Assembly: GCF_022763305.1 (NCBI RefSeq)
Contig: NZ_JALEGT010000021.1
Coordinates: forward strand, 1 to 47,240
Length of the DNA stretch: 47,240 nt
Reading direction: 5' to 3'
Source: Marivita sp.
GTDB lineage: Bacteria > Pseudomonadota > Alphaproteobacteria > Rhodobacterales > Rhodobacteraceae
Part shown: piece after piece, positions 1 through 7,897 of the stretch
How positions within the stretch are numbered: the stretch's first letter is position 1
How the letters are laid out: every line of letters begins with the position of its first letter
Notes under the pieces: model-generated
The model's database searches: none
Told to the model about the DNA's origin: nothing
What the model saw: the letters and a program-made list of their open reading frames with translations, nothing else
Made by a program: the position numbers and the translations under genes

Positions 1-81
1 ATAGATGAAAAAAGGCTTTGGGCAAAGCGTTGAATATGGCGAAATTACGTTTTTTTCCCCTTTTCGTCCGAGTGTTGCGGG

Positions 82-102
82 AAAAGCCCGCCGCAAAGGC
101 GG
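82..102 (-). terminator. Rho-independent terminator of the Gfo/Idh oxidoreductase gene
   Basis: On the minus strand the stop codon is followed directly by CCGCC-TTTGC-GGCGG and then a short T-run (GCTTTTCCC). The stem touches the stop codon. Read from base pairing; not folded by computer. Confidence 0.6.
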
Positions 103-1194
103 TCAGAATGCATCGATAACGCTATGAGTTTGCGCAGAATTCTGCGCAGCAAGCCCTATCCGCACGGCCCAGGCACCATCCTGTATTGACACCTCGGGAA
201 CCCCTCCATTTCGCACCAGATCCAGGAAGCGTGCATGCTGATAGAAGGTCGATCCATTGTGATCGCCCGCTTCGAGGATCGTCGGATCGACCGGAATATC
301 GACCGCTTGCGGCCCTTTTGGATGGCGCGGGCTGATGATCACCTGCGCCACGGGCGGTGCGCCCAGATGGGTTGGCCAGAACCGGCCCGGACCGGGCACG
401 AAGGCCTCGATCTTGCCATTGGGACCGACCGCGCTGATCTCTTCCTGGTATTTCGAGCCTTCCGCATACATGCACAGCTCCAGCATCGCCCGTGCGCCAT
501 TGGCGAAATCGACGATCACATAGGCGGTGTCCCAGATGTCGGGCACCTCTCCATTATAGGCCTCATCCAGATGGTTCACCTCCTGCCCAGCGCTCGCGGT
601 CACGCGCACCGGGTCGGAGCCAAGGATCAGGCGCATGAGGTCGAAGAAGTGACAGCACTTTTCGACCAGCGTGCCTCCGGTGTTGCGGTTGAAGCGGTTC
701 CAGTCGCCCACCTTGTGCAGAAAGGGAAAGCGGTGTTCGCGGATGGTAAGCATCTTCACCCCCCCCGTGGCGCGCTGCACCTCCTCGGCAAAGGTCTGGA
801 TGGGGGGCATGTAGCGGTATTCCATCGCCACCCAGATCGGTGCGGGGTAGCTCGCCGCAATCGCTTCGATGCGCGCGATGTCGGCGGGGTCGGTATAAAG
901 CGGCTTTTCCATCAAGAGCGGCAGCGGGTTGAGTTCCGCGATCTGCTCCAGCGCGTCGATGTGGCAATGGTTGGGGCTCGCCACAAGCAGACAGTCAAGA
1001 TCATCGCGCGCCAACAGATCTTCGATCGACGCCTCGAGCGTCGCGTTCCCCGCAATCGCCTTGGCTGCGGCCGCCATGATCTCGTCCGGCTCATAGATCG
1101 CCGCCACCCGCGCGCTGTCGAGCAAGGCGATATTGCGCAGGTGCTCCTGCCCCATCATGCCGCATCCGATGATGCCGTAATTGATGACTTTCAT
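103..1194 (-). CDS. Gfo/Idh/MocA family NAD(P)-dependent oxidoreductase
   Basis: A 363-residue cytoplasmic dehydrogenase-fold protein. The N-terminal Rossmann motif GIIGCGMMG lies at residues 7-15, the family EKP motif at 96-98 and the GGTLVEKCCHFFDL segment at about 173-186, with His182 in the position of the family's catalytic histidine. Full family length; ATG start. It is transcribed with the GntR gene (9 bp apart) and away from the sulfonate monooxygenase operon, so it probably serves the same substrate. Members of this family include sugar and inositol dehydrogenases and the NAD+-dependent sulfoquinovosidases, which hydrolyse glycosides through transient oxidation. Given the neighbours, the last is an attractive inference, but the substrate cannot be read from the sequence. 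Confidence 0.88.
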   Translation of the reverse strand: MKVINYGIIGCGMMGQEHLRNIALLDSARVAAIYEPDEIMAAAAKAIAGNATLEASIEDLLARDDLDCLLVASPNHCHIDALEQIAELNPLPLLMEKPLYTDPADIARIEAIAASYPAPIWVAMEYRYMPPIQTFAEEVQRATGGVKMLTIREHRFPFLHKVGDWNRFNRNTGGTLVEKCCHFFDLMRLILGSDPVRVTASAGQEVNHLDEAYNGEVPDIWDTAYVIVDFANGARAMLELCMYAEGSKYQEEISAVGPNGKIEAFVPGPGRFWPTHLGAPPVAQVIISPRHPKGPQAVDIPVDPTILEAGDHNGSTFYQHARFLDLVRNGGVPEVSIQDGAWAVRIGLAAQNSAQTHSVIDAF

Positions 1195-1203
1195 GTCTGT
1201 CCT

Positions 1204-1905
1204 TCAGGTGATGCGCGCGACATAGCGCGCGACGTCTGTGTTGATCCAGTTCCACGAGGCCTCGGCCGCCTCGCCTTCGGGGCCATAGCTGACCCGTGTC
1301 GCCCGCATGCAGGGCTTCCCGGCAGACAGGCCAAAGCTGGCCGGGGCCCAGTCCGGCACGGCGTCCAGATCCAGCCGGTCCACCGCCTTGGTGATCCAGA
1401 GACCCAGAGATTCACGGTAGTAGAGATACAAAGACTCCCGCAGCGCCACCGCGTCGATCCGGTCGACATAGCTGCCGTCAAGCCAGATTTCCTCAAGCAC
1501 GGCGGGCACGCCGTTCAACCGCCGCAACCGGCGAATCCGGTGCCCTTGGTCCGATGCGCCAAAGCGCGGCAAGCCGTCAGGCTTGACAAGCCGCGTCACC
1601 GACAAAAGTTCGGCGGTGGGCAACCCGCCCCCCTCGATCAGCTCGACCCGGAAGAACGCGTAGACAGACTGCGTGTCTTCCTGGGCGCAGATATAGTTGC
1701 CCGACCCCTGCACACGCTCCAGCAGGCCCAGCGCCGTCAGTTCATTCAGTGACTTGCGCAGGGTGCCCACCGAAATGCCGAGTTTCGATGCCATCTCGCG
1801 TTCCGGAGGCAGGCGTTCGCCATCGACGAGGCGACCAGCCTGAATGTCGCGGATCAGCAATTCGCTGATCTGCACATATTTCGGCAGGGCATGCGTGTCG
1901 GACAT
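1204..1905 (-). CDS. GntR-family regulator with UTRA ligand-binding domain
   Basis: A 233-residue regulator: an N-terminal winged helix (about residues 8-72, with PPEREMASKLGISVGTLRKS recognisable as the GntR helix-turn-helix) followed by a UTRA small-molecule sensor domain (about 85-230). The ATG at 1905 is preferred over a GTG 24 bases upstream because GCGAGAA sits just before it and the candidate operator lies further upstream. It is divergent from the monooxygenase operon and co-directional with the Gfo/Idh gene, so it probably controls both arms in response to the imported substrate or a breakdown product. The effector is unknown. Confidence 0.88.
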   Translation of the reverse strand: MSDTHALPKYVQISELLIRDIQAGRLVDGERLPPEREMASKLGISVGTLRKSLNELTALGLLERVQGSGNYICAQEDTQSVYAFFRVELIEGGGLPTAELLSVTRLVKPDGLPRFGASDQGHRIRRLRRLNGVPAVLEEIWLDGSYVDRIDAVALRESLYLYYRESLGLWITKAVDRLDLDAVPDWAPASFGLSAGKPCMRATRVSYGPEGEAAEASWNWINTDVARYVARIT

Positions 1906-1913
1906 TTCTCGCA

Positions 1914-1948
1914 CCAAAAATTGATACACTATTGATCTACATTTTTGG
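1914..1948. promoter_or_regulatory. Candidate operator dyad in the divergent promoter
   Basis: Perfect 8-bp inverted repeat CCAAAAAT-N19-ATTTTTGG in the AT-rich gap between the GntR gene and the monooxygenase operon. It is the only strong dyad in this short intergenic region, and its place suits control of both directions by the adjacent GntR protein. Binding is inferred. Confidence 0.45.
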
Positions 1949-1990
1949 CGATGCTACGCAAGGGGAAATCATGCGCCCCGGAGACACCTT

Positions 1991-3145
1991 ATGACCATCG
2001 TGCCGATCACCTCACCTGACCTCGACGCGGTGGAGGTTTCGTGGTTCGCGGCGCTGTGTTCCGACGACTATGAATTCCTCGGCGTGCCTGACGGAAACCT
2101 GCGTTCCAGCTTTGCGCATTGCTCGTCCATCGTGAAAGAGGCCGAGGCGCAGGGGTTCCGCAACATCCTGTGCCCGTCGTCTTATCAGGTTGGACAGGAC
2201 ACGCTCAGCTTCGTCGCCGGCTGCGCGCCGATCACCGACAAGATCAATATGCTGGCCGCTGTGCGTTGCGGGGAAATGCAGCCAATCATGCTGGCCCGCA
2301 CGATTGCAACACTCGACCACATGCTCGAAGGGCGGCTGACGGTGAACATCATCTCCTCGGATTTCCCGGGCGAAAAGGAAGACAGCAAACTGCGCTACCA
2401 GCGCTCCCGCGAGGTGGTGGAGATCCTCAAGCAAGCGTGGACACAGGGCGAGATCACCTACAAGGGCGAGGTCTACACTTTCGAAGGGCTGACCACCGAT
2501 CCGGCGGTGCCGTATCAGACAGGTGGCCCGCTACTCTATTTCGGCGGCTATTCCCCCGACGCGCTGGAACTCTGTGGGCAGCATTGCGATGTCTACCTCA
2601 TGTGGCCCGAGCCGAAAGAGGCGCTGGCGCAGCGGATGAAAGACGTGAACGCGGTGGCAGAACGCTATGGCCGTACACTTGATTACGGCCTGCGTGTTCA
2701 TGTCATCGTCCGCGACACCGAGGCCGAGGCCCGCGAATACGCGCAGCACATCGTCAGCAAGCTGGACGACGAACAGGGCAGGACGATCCGCGAACGGGCA
2801 CTGGACGCGACCTCGCTTGGTGTATCGCATCAGGCCAAGAACCGCGAACTGGCGGATATGGAAGGCTTTGTGGAGCCGCATCTCTGGACCGGTGTGGGCC
2901 GGGCGCGCTCGGGCTGTGGCGCGGCGCTGGTGGGATCCACCGATCAGGTGCTGAGCGAGCTGGAGCAGTACCAAAAGATGGGCATCCGCGCGTTCATCCT
3001 GTCGGGCTATCCGCATCTGGACGAATGCCGCCATTTCGGCAGCCGGGTCTTGCCGCAGCTCAAGACCGTGCAACTGAACCATGCCTATGGCCGAGTGCCC
3101 GCGGGCACGCCGATGACGCCATTGGGCGCCGGGGAGCGTCGCTGA
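1991..3145 (+). CDS. SsuD-type FMNH2-dependent sulfonate monooxygenase (LLM class)
   Basis: A 384-residue bacterial-luciferase-like monooxygenase, expected to use FMNH2 and O2 to cleave a C-S bond and release sulfite. It follows E. coli SsuD closely in the C-terminal half. The sulfonate and flavin pocket residues known in SsuD (Arg226, His228, Arg297, Tyr331, His333) have counterparts at Arg235/His237 (GLRVHVIVR), Arg306 (GVGRARSG) and Tyr340/His342 (LSGYPHL). No SsuABC transporter is nearby. Instead it is followed by an aldo/keto reductase and a flavin reductase, the gene set of sulfoquinovose monooxygenase (SmoC) pathways. A purine-rich GGAGACA precedes the ATG. The desulfonation chemistry is well supported; the substrate is inferred. 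Confidence 0.88.
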   Translation: MTIVPITSPDLDAVEVSWFAALCSDDYEFLGVPDGNLRSSFAHCSSIVKEAEAQGFRNILCPSSYQVGQDTLSFVAGCAPITDKINMLAAVRCGEMQPIMLARTIATLDHMLEGRLTVNIISSDFPGEKEDSKLRYQRSREVVEILKQAWTQGEITYKGEVYTFEGLTTDPAVPYQTGGPLLYFGGYSPDALELCGQHCDVYLMWPEPKEALAQRMKDVNAVAERYGRTLDYGLRVHVIVRDTEAEAREYAQHIVSKLDDEQGRTIRERALDATSLGVSHQAKNRELADMEGFVEPHLWTGVGRARSGCGAALVGSTDQVLSELEQYQKMGIRAFILSGYPHLDECRHFGSRVLPQLKTVQLNHAYGRVPAGTPMTPLGAGERR

Positions 3146-3184
3146 TGCCCCTGAACGGTTTACCAGAATTTTATGGAGCGCGCT

Positions 3185-3207
3185 TAGATTCTTCTACGAA
3201 GAATCTA
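3185..3207. repeat. Intergenic palindrome (AGATTCTTC type)
   Basis: Inverted repeat with 10-bp arms TAGATTCTTC / GAAGAATCTA around a TAC loop, in the 160-bp gap between the monooxygenase and aldo/keto reductase genes. It resembles the palindrome at 17773-17794. It could slow transcription or shape the mRNA inside the operon. There is no T-run, so it is not a typical terminator. Confidence 0.6.
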
Positions 3208-3305
3208 GTCACACGCCGCAAACCAAACCGCAGAGCACATGCTTCCCAAGCAATGGCGCGCGGCATGTCTCGGCTCCACAAACCGAAATCTACGAACGCA
3301 CAAGG

Positions 3306-4199
3306 ATGACCATGGACCGCGTAAGACTGAACGACGCCCTCGAAATGAGCCGCCTTGTCTATGGCATGTGGCGGCTGGGTGACGATGCCGACACCAGCGT
3401 GGACCACATCCGCAACAAGATCAGCGCCTGCCTCGATCAGGGCATCACGACGATGGATCAGGCCGACATCTATGGCGGCTACGAGGCCGAGGAAATCCTT
3501 GGCACCGCACTCACACCCGAGCTGCGCAACCGGATCGAGATCGTCACCAAATGCGATATCGTGGCCCCTGTGGGGCGCTATGCCAACGCGCGTGTCAAAT
3601 ACTACGACACGTCGCGCGCGCATATCCTGTCTTCGGTCGACCATTCCCTGCGGCTGATGAAGATCGACCATATTGACCTTCTGCTAATCCACCGCCCCGA
3701 CCCGCTGATGGATGCCTGCGAAACCGGAGCGGCGCTGGACGAGGTTGTGGCAAGCGGCAAGGTCCGCGCGGTTGGTGTTTCGAACTTCCGTCCCTGGGAT
3801 TGGGAGCTGCTGCAGGCGTCGATGAACACGCCGCTGGTCACCAATCAGATCGAGATCAGCCTGCTGCACCACGCCCCCTTCACCAATGGCGATATCGCGT
3901 TCCACCAGAAGAACGGCCAGCCTCTCATGGCCTGGTCGCCGCTGGGGGGCGGTGCGCTCTTCGAACAGCACAACGCAGCGCTGCGCACCGCGCTCAAGAC
4001 AATCGGCGATGATCACGGCGTCGATGAAGCGGCAGTCGCAGTCGCCTGGCTCTTGGCGCATCCGGCGCGCATTCTACCTGTCCTCGGCACCAACAATCTG
4101 GACCGCATTGCCCGCATCGGCGATGCTGCAAAGATACAGATCGACCGGGAGACATGGTTTGACCTTTACACCCACGCCCTTGGACACGAAGTGGCCTGA
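3306..4199 (+). CDS. Aldo/keto reductase, YdhF/SmoB-like
   Basis: A 297-residue NAD(P)H-dependent TIM-barrel reductase. The AKR catalytic tetrad is visible: Asp51 and Tyr56 in DQADIYGGY, Lys82 in VTKCDI and His129 in LLLIHRPDP. The sequence resembles E. coli YdhF along its length (MAWSPLGGG and the final WF segment are conserved). It lies between the sulfonate monooxygenase and flavin reductase genes. In the sulfo-SMO pathway the equivalent enzyme reduces 6-oxo-glucose, the product of sulfoquinovose desulfonation, to glucose. That role is inferred from the neighbourhood. The start could be the ATG at 3306 or the one two codons later. Confidence 0.88.
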   Translation: MTMDRVRLNDALEMSRLVYGMWRLGDDADTSVDHIRNKISACLDQGITTMDQADIYGGYEAEEILGTALTPELRNRIEIVTKCDIVAPVGRYANARVKYYDTSRAHILSSVDHSLRLMKIDHIDLLLIHRPDPLMDACETGAALDEVVASGKVRAVGVSNFRPWDWELLQASMNTPLVTNQIEISLLHHAPFTNGDIAFHQKNGQPLMAWSPLGGGALFEQHNAALRTALKTIGDDHGVDEAAVAVAWLLAHPARILPVLGTNNLDRIARIGDAAKIQIDRETWFDLYTHALGHEVA

Positions 4200-4207
4200 G
4201 ACACGCG

Positions 4208-4714
4208 ATGAACGCCTTGACGCATAGTTTCGATCCCGCACAGGACAATGCCCGCGAGTTTCGCGATGCCCTTGGCCGTTTCGGAACCGGGGTCACCATC
4301 ATCACCTGCGATGCAGGTGACGGCCCACTGGGCATCACCGCCAACAGCTTTGCCAGCGTATCGCTCGACCCGCCGCTGGTGCTCTGGTCGCCGGCCAAGT
4401 CGTCAAGCCGCTATCCCTTTTTCATGGCGGCCGATCATTTCGCCATTCATGTTGTCGGCGCGGACCAGGCTGCGCTCTGCACGGCCTTTGCCCGCAATGG
4501 CAACCCGTTCGACCAATTCGATTGGGAAACCGGCGATGAAGGCGTGCCATTGCTCAACGGATGTCTGAGCCGGTTCGAATGTACCAAGGTGGCCGAGCAT
4601 GACGGCGGGGATCATTCGATCGTGGTCGCGCGCGTGCGTCGGGTCACCACTCGCGCTGGGGACCCGCTTCTGTTTTTCAGCGGACGCTACGGAGGATTTA
4701 CCGAGGCGACATAA
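4208..4714 (+). CDS. Flavin reductase, partner of the monooxygenase
   Basis: A 168-residue flavin reductase of the DIM6/HpaC-like flavin-binding family. FGTGVTIITC near the N-terminus, then GITANSFASVSLDPPLVLWSP-like flavin-binding segments and the terminal LLFFSGRYGGF are typical. It would reduce FMN with NAD(P)H and supply FMNH2 to the SsuD-type monooxygenase two genes upstream, making a two-component monooxygenase. It begins 8 bp after the aldo/keto reductase stop, so the two are co-transcribed. In sulfo-SMO clusters the matching gene is SmoA. Confidence 0.88.
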   Translation: MNALTHSFDPAQDNAREFRDALGRFGTGVTIITCDAGDGPLGITANSFASVSLDPPLVLWSPAKSSSRYPFFMAADHFAIHVVGADQAALCTAFARNGNPFDQFDWETGDEGVPLLNGCLSRFECTKVAEHDGGDHSIVVARVRRVTTRAGDPLLFFSGRYGGFTEAT

Positions 4715-4783
4715 ACCGCCCCGACAGACAAGAAAAAGCGGGGCCGCCGGCGGGAGACCGGTGAGGGATTGGGAGGAGGCCGC

Positions 4784-5362
4784 ATGGCCATATTGCTCTG
4801 GCTCTTGAAGCCATTGGAAGCTGTGCTCGACATAGTGCTGCGGCTCGGACGCTGGATCGCGATCGTGGCCATTGGCCTGATGGTCTGTGCAATCCTGCTT
4901 CAGGTCTTTTGCCGCTACGTCCTTGGCAATGCCCTGCCCTGGCCGGAAGAAGCCGCCATTTTCCTCATGCTCTGGATGACCGCCGTCATCGCGCCCTCGG
5001 CCTATCGGCGCGGGGGCTTTGTGGCGCTGGAAATTCTGTCCTCAGCCCTGCCCAAGCGAGGCGCGGCGGTTCTCGCGCTGGTGCTTCTGCTGATTTCGGG
5101 CCTCGTGCTCTATATCGGCGCCCAGATGGGCTTGGGGGAAATGACCAGCCTTGCGGGCAAGTTCAAAAGCGCGTCGCTCAAGTACCCCACCCCGGACGGG
5201 TGGGAAAAGATGCCCAATTCCTGGCAGATCGCGTCTCTTGTGACGGGTCTCTGGCTGCTTTTCGTGGTCAATATCGAGTTGATCCTGCGCAACCTCATCA
5301 CCCTGGCCGGAGGAGAGGACCGCTTGCGGCCCGCCTTTGATGCCGAACTGACGGCGGAGTAA
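4784..5362 (+). CDS. TRAP transporter small permease (DctQ type)
   Basis: A 192-residue integral membrane protein with four hydrophobic segments (about residues 20-42, 50-70, 85-110 and 140-165), matching DctQ subunits. VLQVFCRYVLGNALPW-like text and the WTAVIAPSAYRRG segment are family hallmarks. The ATG at 4784 is chosen because GGGAGGAG lies 7 bases before it; an upstream TTG would put that ribosome site inside the gene. It follows the flavin reductase and precedes the large permease by 4 bp, placing import in the same operon as the enzymes. Confidence 0.85.
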   Translation: MAILLWLLKPLEAVLDIVLRLGRWIAIVAIGLMVCAILLQVFCRYVLGNALPWPEEAAIFLMLWMTAVIAPSAYRRGGFVALEILSSALPKRGAAVLALVLLLISGLVLYIGAQMGLGEMTSLAGKFKSASLKYPTPDGWEKMPNSWQIASLVTGLWLLFVVNIELILRNLITLAGGEDRLRPAFDAELTAE

Positions 5363-5366
5363 CGCG

Positions 5367-6656
5367 ATGCTGGTCTGGTTCCTGCCCCTCTTTCTGCTGT
5401 TCCTGATGATCGGCTTGCCGGTGTTCTTCGGCATGCTCGCGGCCCCCGGCATTCTGCTCTGGCTCAATGGTCAGGACCGCGATCTGATCCTGCTCTATCG
5501 CAACGTCTATAACGGCATGGCGTCCTTTCCGCTGATGGCGATCCCCTTCTTCATGCTTGCGGGCGAGTTGATGAACCGCGGCGGCATCACCATGCGGCTG
5601 GTCGAGTTCAGCCAGGCCATGATGGGCCATTTCCGCGGCGGTCTGGCGCATGTGAACGTGCTCAGTTCCATGCTGTTCGCGGGCCTGTCCGGTTCTGCCG
5701 TAGCGGACACCTCGGCGCTTGGATCGATGCTGATCCCGGCGATGGAGAAAGAGGGCTATACCCGCAAATTCGCCGCTGCGATCACCGCCGCGAGTTCCGT
5801 CATCGGCCCGATCATCCCGCCATCGGGCATCATGATCATCTACGCCTACGTGATGGGCGAATCCGTCGCGGCCCTGTTCCTTGCGGGCATCATCCCCGGC
5901 ATCCTCGTCGGTGTCGGCCTGATGATCATGGTCAAGTTCATGGCCGACAAATACGACTTCCCGGCTTCGCGCCAGAAGGCAAGCTGGGGCGAGAGGGGCA
6001 ATGCCTCGCTCAAGGCGTTCTTCCCGCTGATGACCCCGGTGATCATCCTCGGCGGCATCCTGGGCGGTGTCTTCACCCCGACCGAGGCCGCCGCCGTGGC
6101 TGTGGGCTATGCGATCATCGTCGGCATGTTCATCCTGCGCACCCTGTCGGTCCGCGATCTGCCGGATGTGTTCATGCGCGCTGCCATGACATCGGCCACC
6201 GTGCTGCTGCTCGTGGGGGCCGCGATGGCGTTCAAAACGGTGGTGTCGCTGTCACACACCCCCGAGATCTTGGCCGAATTCGTGCTGGGCCTGAGCCAGA
6301 ACCCGTTAATCCTGCTCTTCCTGATCAACCTGCTTCTGTTCGTCGTCGGCATGTTCCTCGATGCAGGTCCGGCGATCATCATCCTCGGGCCGATCCTCGG
6401 GCCGATTTTCGTCGATCTGGGTGTCGATCCGATCCATTTCGCGATCATCATGTCCGTCAACCTGACCGTGGGGCTGGCCACACCGCCGATGGGACTCGTT
6501 CTCTTCGTCGCCTCAAGCGTGTCCGGCGAACGGGTCGAGACCATTTCCAAGGCGATCCTGCCGTTCCTTTTCATCGAAATCGTGGTGATCTTCCTGATCA
6601 CCTTCATCCCGGAAATCTCCATGACCATTCCGCGCCTCACCGGGTTTGCGGACTGA
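5367..6656 (+). CDS. TRAP transporter large permease (DctM type)
   Basis: A 429-residue inner-membrane protein with about twelve hydrophobic helices, the sodium-coupled transport subunit of a TRAP system. Segments typical of DctM include PFFMLAGELMNRGGI near residues 56-70, AGLSGSAVADTSALGSMLIP near 106-125, and the twin PPSG / TPPMG loops of the transport site. It is complete, and its ATG is 4 bp after the small permease stop. Confidence 0.92.
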   Translation: MLVWFLPLFLLFLMIGLPVFFGMLAAPGILLWLNGQDRDLILLYRNVYNGMASFPLMAIPFFMLAGELMNRGGITMRLVEFSQAMMGHFRGGLAHVNVLSSMLFAGLSGSAVADTSALGSMLIPAMEKEGYTRKFAAAITAASSVIGPIIPPSGIMIIYAYVMGESVAALFLAGIIPGILVGVGLMIMVKFMADKYDFPASRQKASWGERGNASLKAFFPLMTPVIILGGILGGVFTPTEAAAVAVGYAIIVGMFILRTLSVRDLPDVFMRAAMTSATVLLLVGAAMAFKTVVSLSHTPEILAEFVLGLSQNPLILLFLINLLLFVVGMFLDAGPAIIILGPILGPIFVDLGVDPIHFAIIMSVNLTVGLATPPMGLVLFVASSVSGERVETISKAILPFLFIEIVVIFLITFIPEISMTIPRLTGFAD

Positions 6657-6714
6657 CATCTGCGGGTCACACGGCCCGTGTAACCGACCACGAGAAAGCA
6701 ACAGGGAGTACACC

Positions 6715-7773
6715 ATGCTCAAAGGTCTTACAAAAGTGGCACTGACGGCGGCCTTGCTCGCCGGAAGCGCGATGACAGCGGCGGCACAGGATTTCACCAT
6801 CCGCGCCACGGCCAACTCGAACGAGAACGACGAAGACTATGACGGTCTCGTGGTGTTCAAGAACCATGTCGAGAACGCCTCGAACGGCCGCATCGCGGTG
6901 GAGCTCTTCATCGGCACGCAGCTGTGCTCGGGCGGTGCGGAATGTCTGCAGGGTGTGTCCGACGGCTCCATCGACGTGTTCGTGACAACCTCGGGCGGCG
7001 CGGCTGGCATCTTCCCCTATGTGCAGGTGCTCGACCTGCCCTATCTGATGTCCGACGACCGCGTAGCCGAACACGTGCTGTCGGGCGATTTCACCCGCAC
7101 CATGCGCACCATGGCGCTTGAGGATTCCGGCGACACGATCCGCATCATGACCATCGGCAACACCGGCGGCTGGCGCAATTTCGCCAACACGCAGCGCCGC
7201 GTGACCAAGCCGGAAGATCTCGCCGGTCTCAAGATCCGCACCGTCGTCGCCGACCTGCCGCAGGAACTGGTCAAGGTGCTTGGTGCTGCCCCGACCCCGA
7301 TCAGCTGGCCGGAACTCTTCACCTCGATCCAGACCGGTGTGGTGGACGGCTCCAAGAACGGCATCACCGACATCATGGGCATGAAATTCCCGGATGCGGG
7401 TCTGCAATACCTGACGCTCGACGGCCACGCCTACATGGGGGCGATCTGGGTCATGAACAACGAAAAATTCATGTCCATGCCCGAAGACCTGCGCCGCGTC
7501 GTCGTCGACGGCTTTGCAGCACTCCAGCAGGCGACCTTCGCCTCGCCCAAGCGCAAATCGATCCAGGCCTACGAGGAATTCGTCGCGGGTGGCGGTGATC
7601 TCTACGTGCCGACGCCGGAAGAAAAGGAAGCCTTCCGCGAAGCGGCAGCCCCGGTCTTTGACTGGTTCCAGGAGAACGTCGATGGCGGTCCGGAAATCTT
7701 CGAAGCACTGACCAAGGCCGTGGCCGAAGCCGAGGCCGATCTGGCGGCGGAGTACGAAGCCGACCTGAACTGA
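6715..7773 (+). CDS. TRAP transporter periplasmic binding protein (DctP type)
   Basis: A 352-residue periplasmic ligand-binding protein that delivers substrate to the DctQM permease. The ATG at 6715 gives a clean signal peptide (cleavage after about residue 24, SAMTAAA before QDFTIR) and has AGGGAG just upstream. The family hinge segment LAGLKIRT lies near residue 175; an arginine there usually grips an anionic group, which would suit a carboxylate or sulfonate ligand. Two cysteines close together (LCSGGAEC) may form a disulfide. It is the last gene of the operon, before a strong terminator. Confidence 0.9.
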   Translation: MLKGLTKVALTAALLAGSAMTAAAQDFTIRATANSNENDEDYDGLVVFKNHVENASNGRIAVELFIGTQLCSGGAECLQGVSDGSIDVFVTTSGGAAGIFPYVQVLDLPYLMSDDRVAEHVLSGDFTRTMRTMALEDSGDTIRIMTIGNTGGWRNFANTQRRVTKPEDLAGLKIRTVVADLPQELVKVLGAAPTPISWPELFTSIQTGVVDGSKNGITDIMGMKFPDAGLQYLTLDGHAYMGAIWVMNNEKFMSMPEDLRRVVVDGFAALQQATFASPKRKSIQAYEEFVAGGGDLYVPTPEEKEAFREAAAPVFDWFQENVDGGPEIFEALTKAVAEAEADLAAEYEADLN

Positions 7774-7812
7774 TCAGGTTCGGATAGCGCGATGGACGCT
7801 TTCAGACAATCG

Positions 7813-7843
7813 AAAAGGCCGCCTTTCGGGGCGGCCTTTTTGT
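7813..7843 (+). terminator. Rho-independent terminator ending the sulfonate/TRAP operon
   Basis: An 11-bp stem AAAAGGCCGCC / GGCGGCCTTTT with a TTTCGG loop, running into TTTTTG, about 40 bp after the binding-protein stop. A strong canonical terminator, and the A-rich left arm could also serve the opposing desaturase gene. Confidence 0.85.
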
Positions 7844-7897
7844 TTGGGATGTTTCCGGATGGGCCGCGCGGATGCCCGGCCGGCGCAAGTGGCGGGA

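Noticed and set aside
235-1752. Open frame of 505 codons on the + strand
   Set aside because: It is antisense to the Gfo/Idh and GntR genes, spans their boundary and has no domain. High GC content removes stops from opposite frames.
6646-6714. Longer start for the TRAP binding protein
   Set aside because: It would place 23 residues before the signal peptide and overlap the large permease. The ATG at 6715 has a ribosome site and a normal signal sequence.
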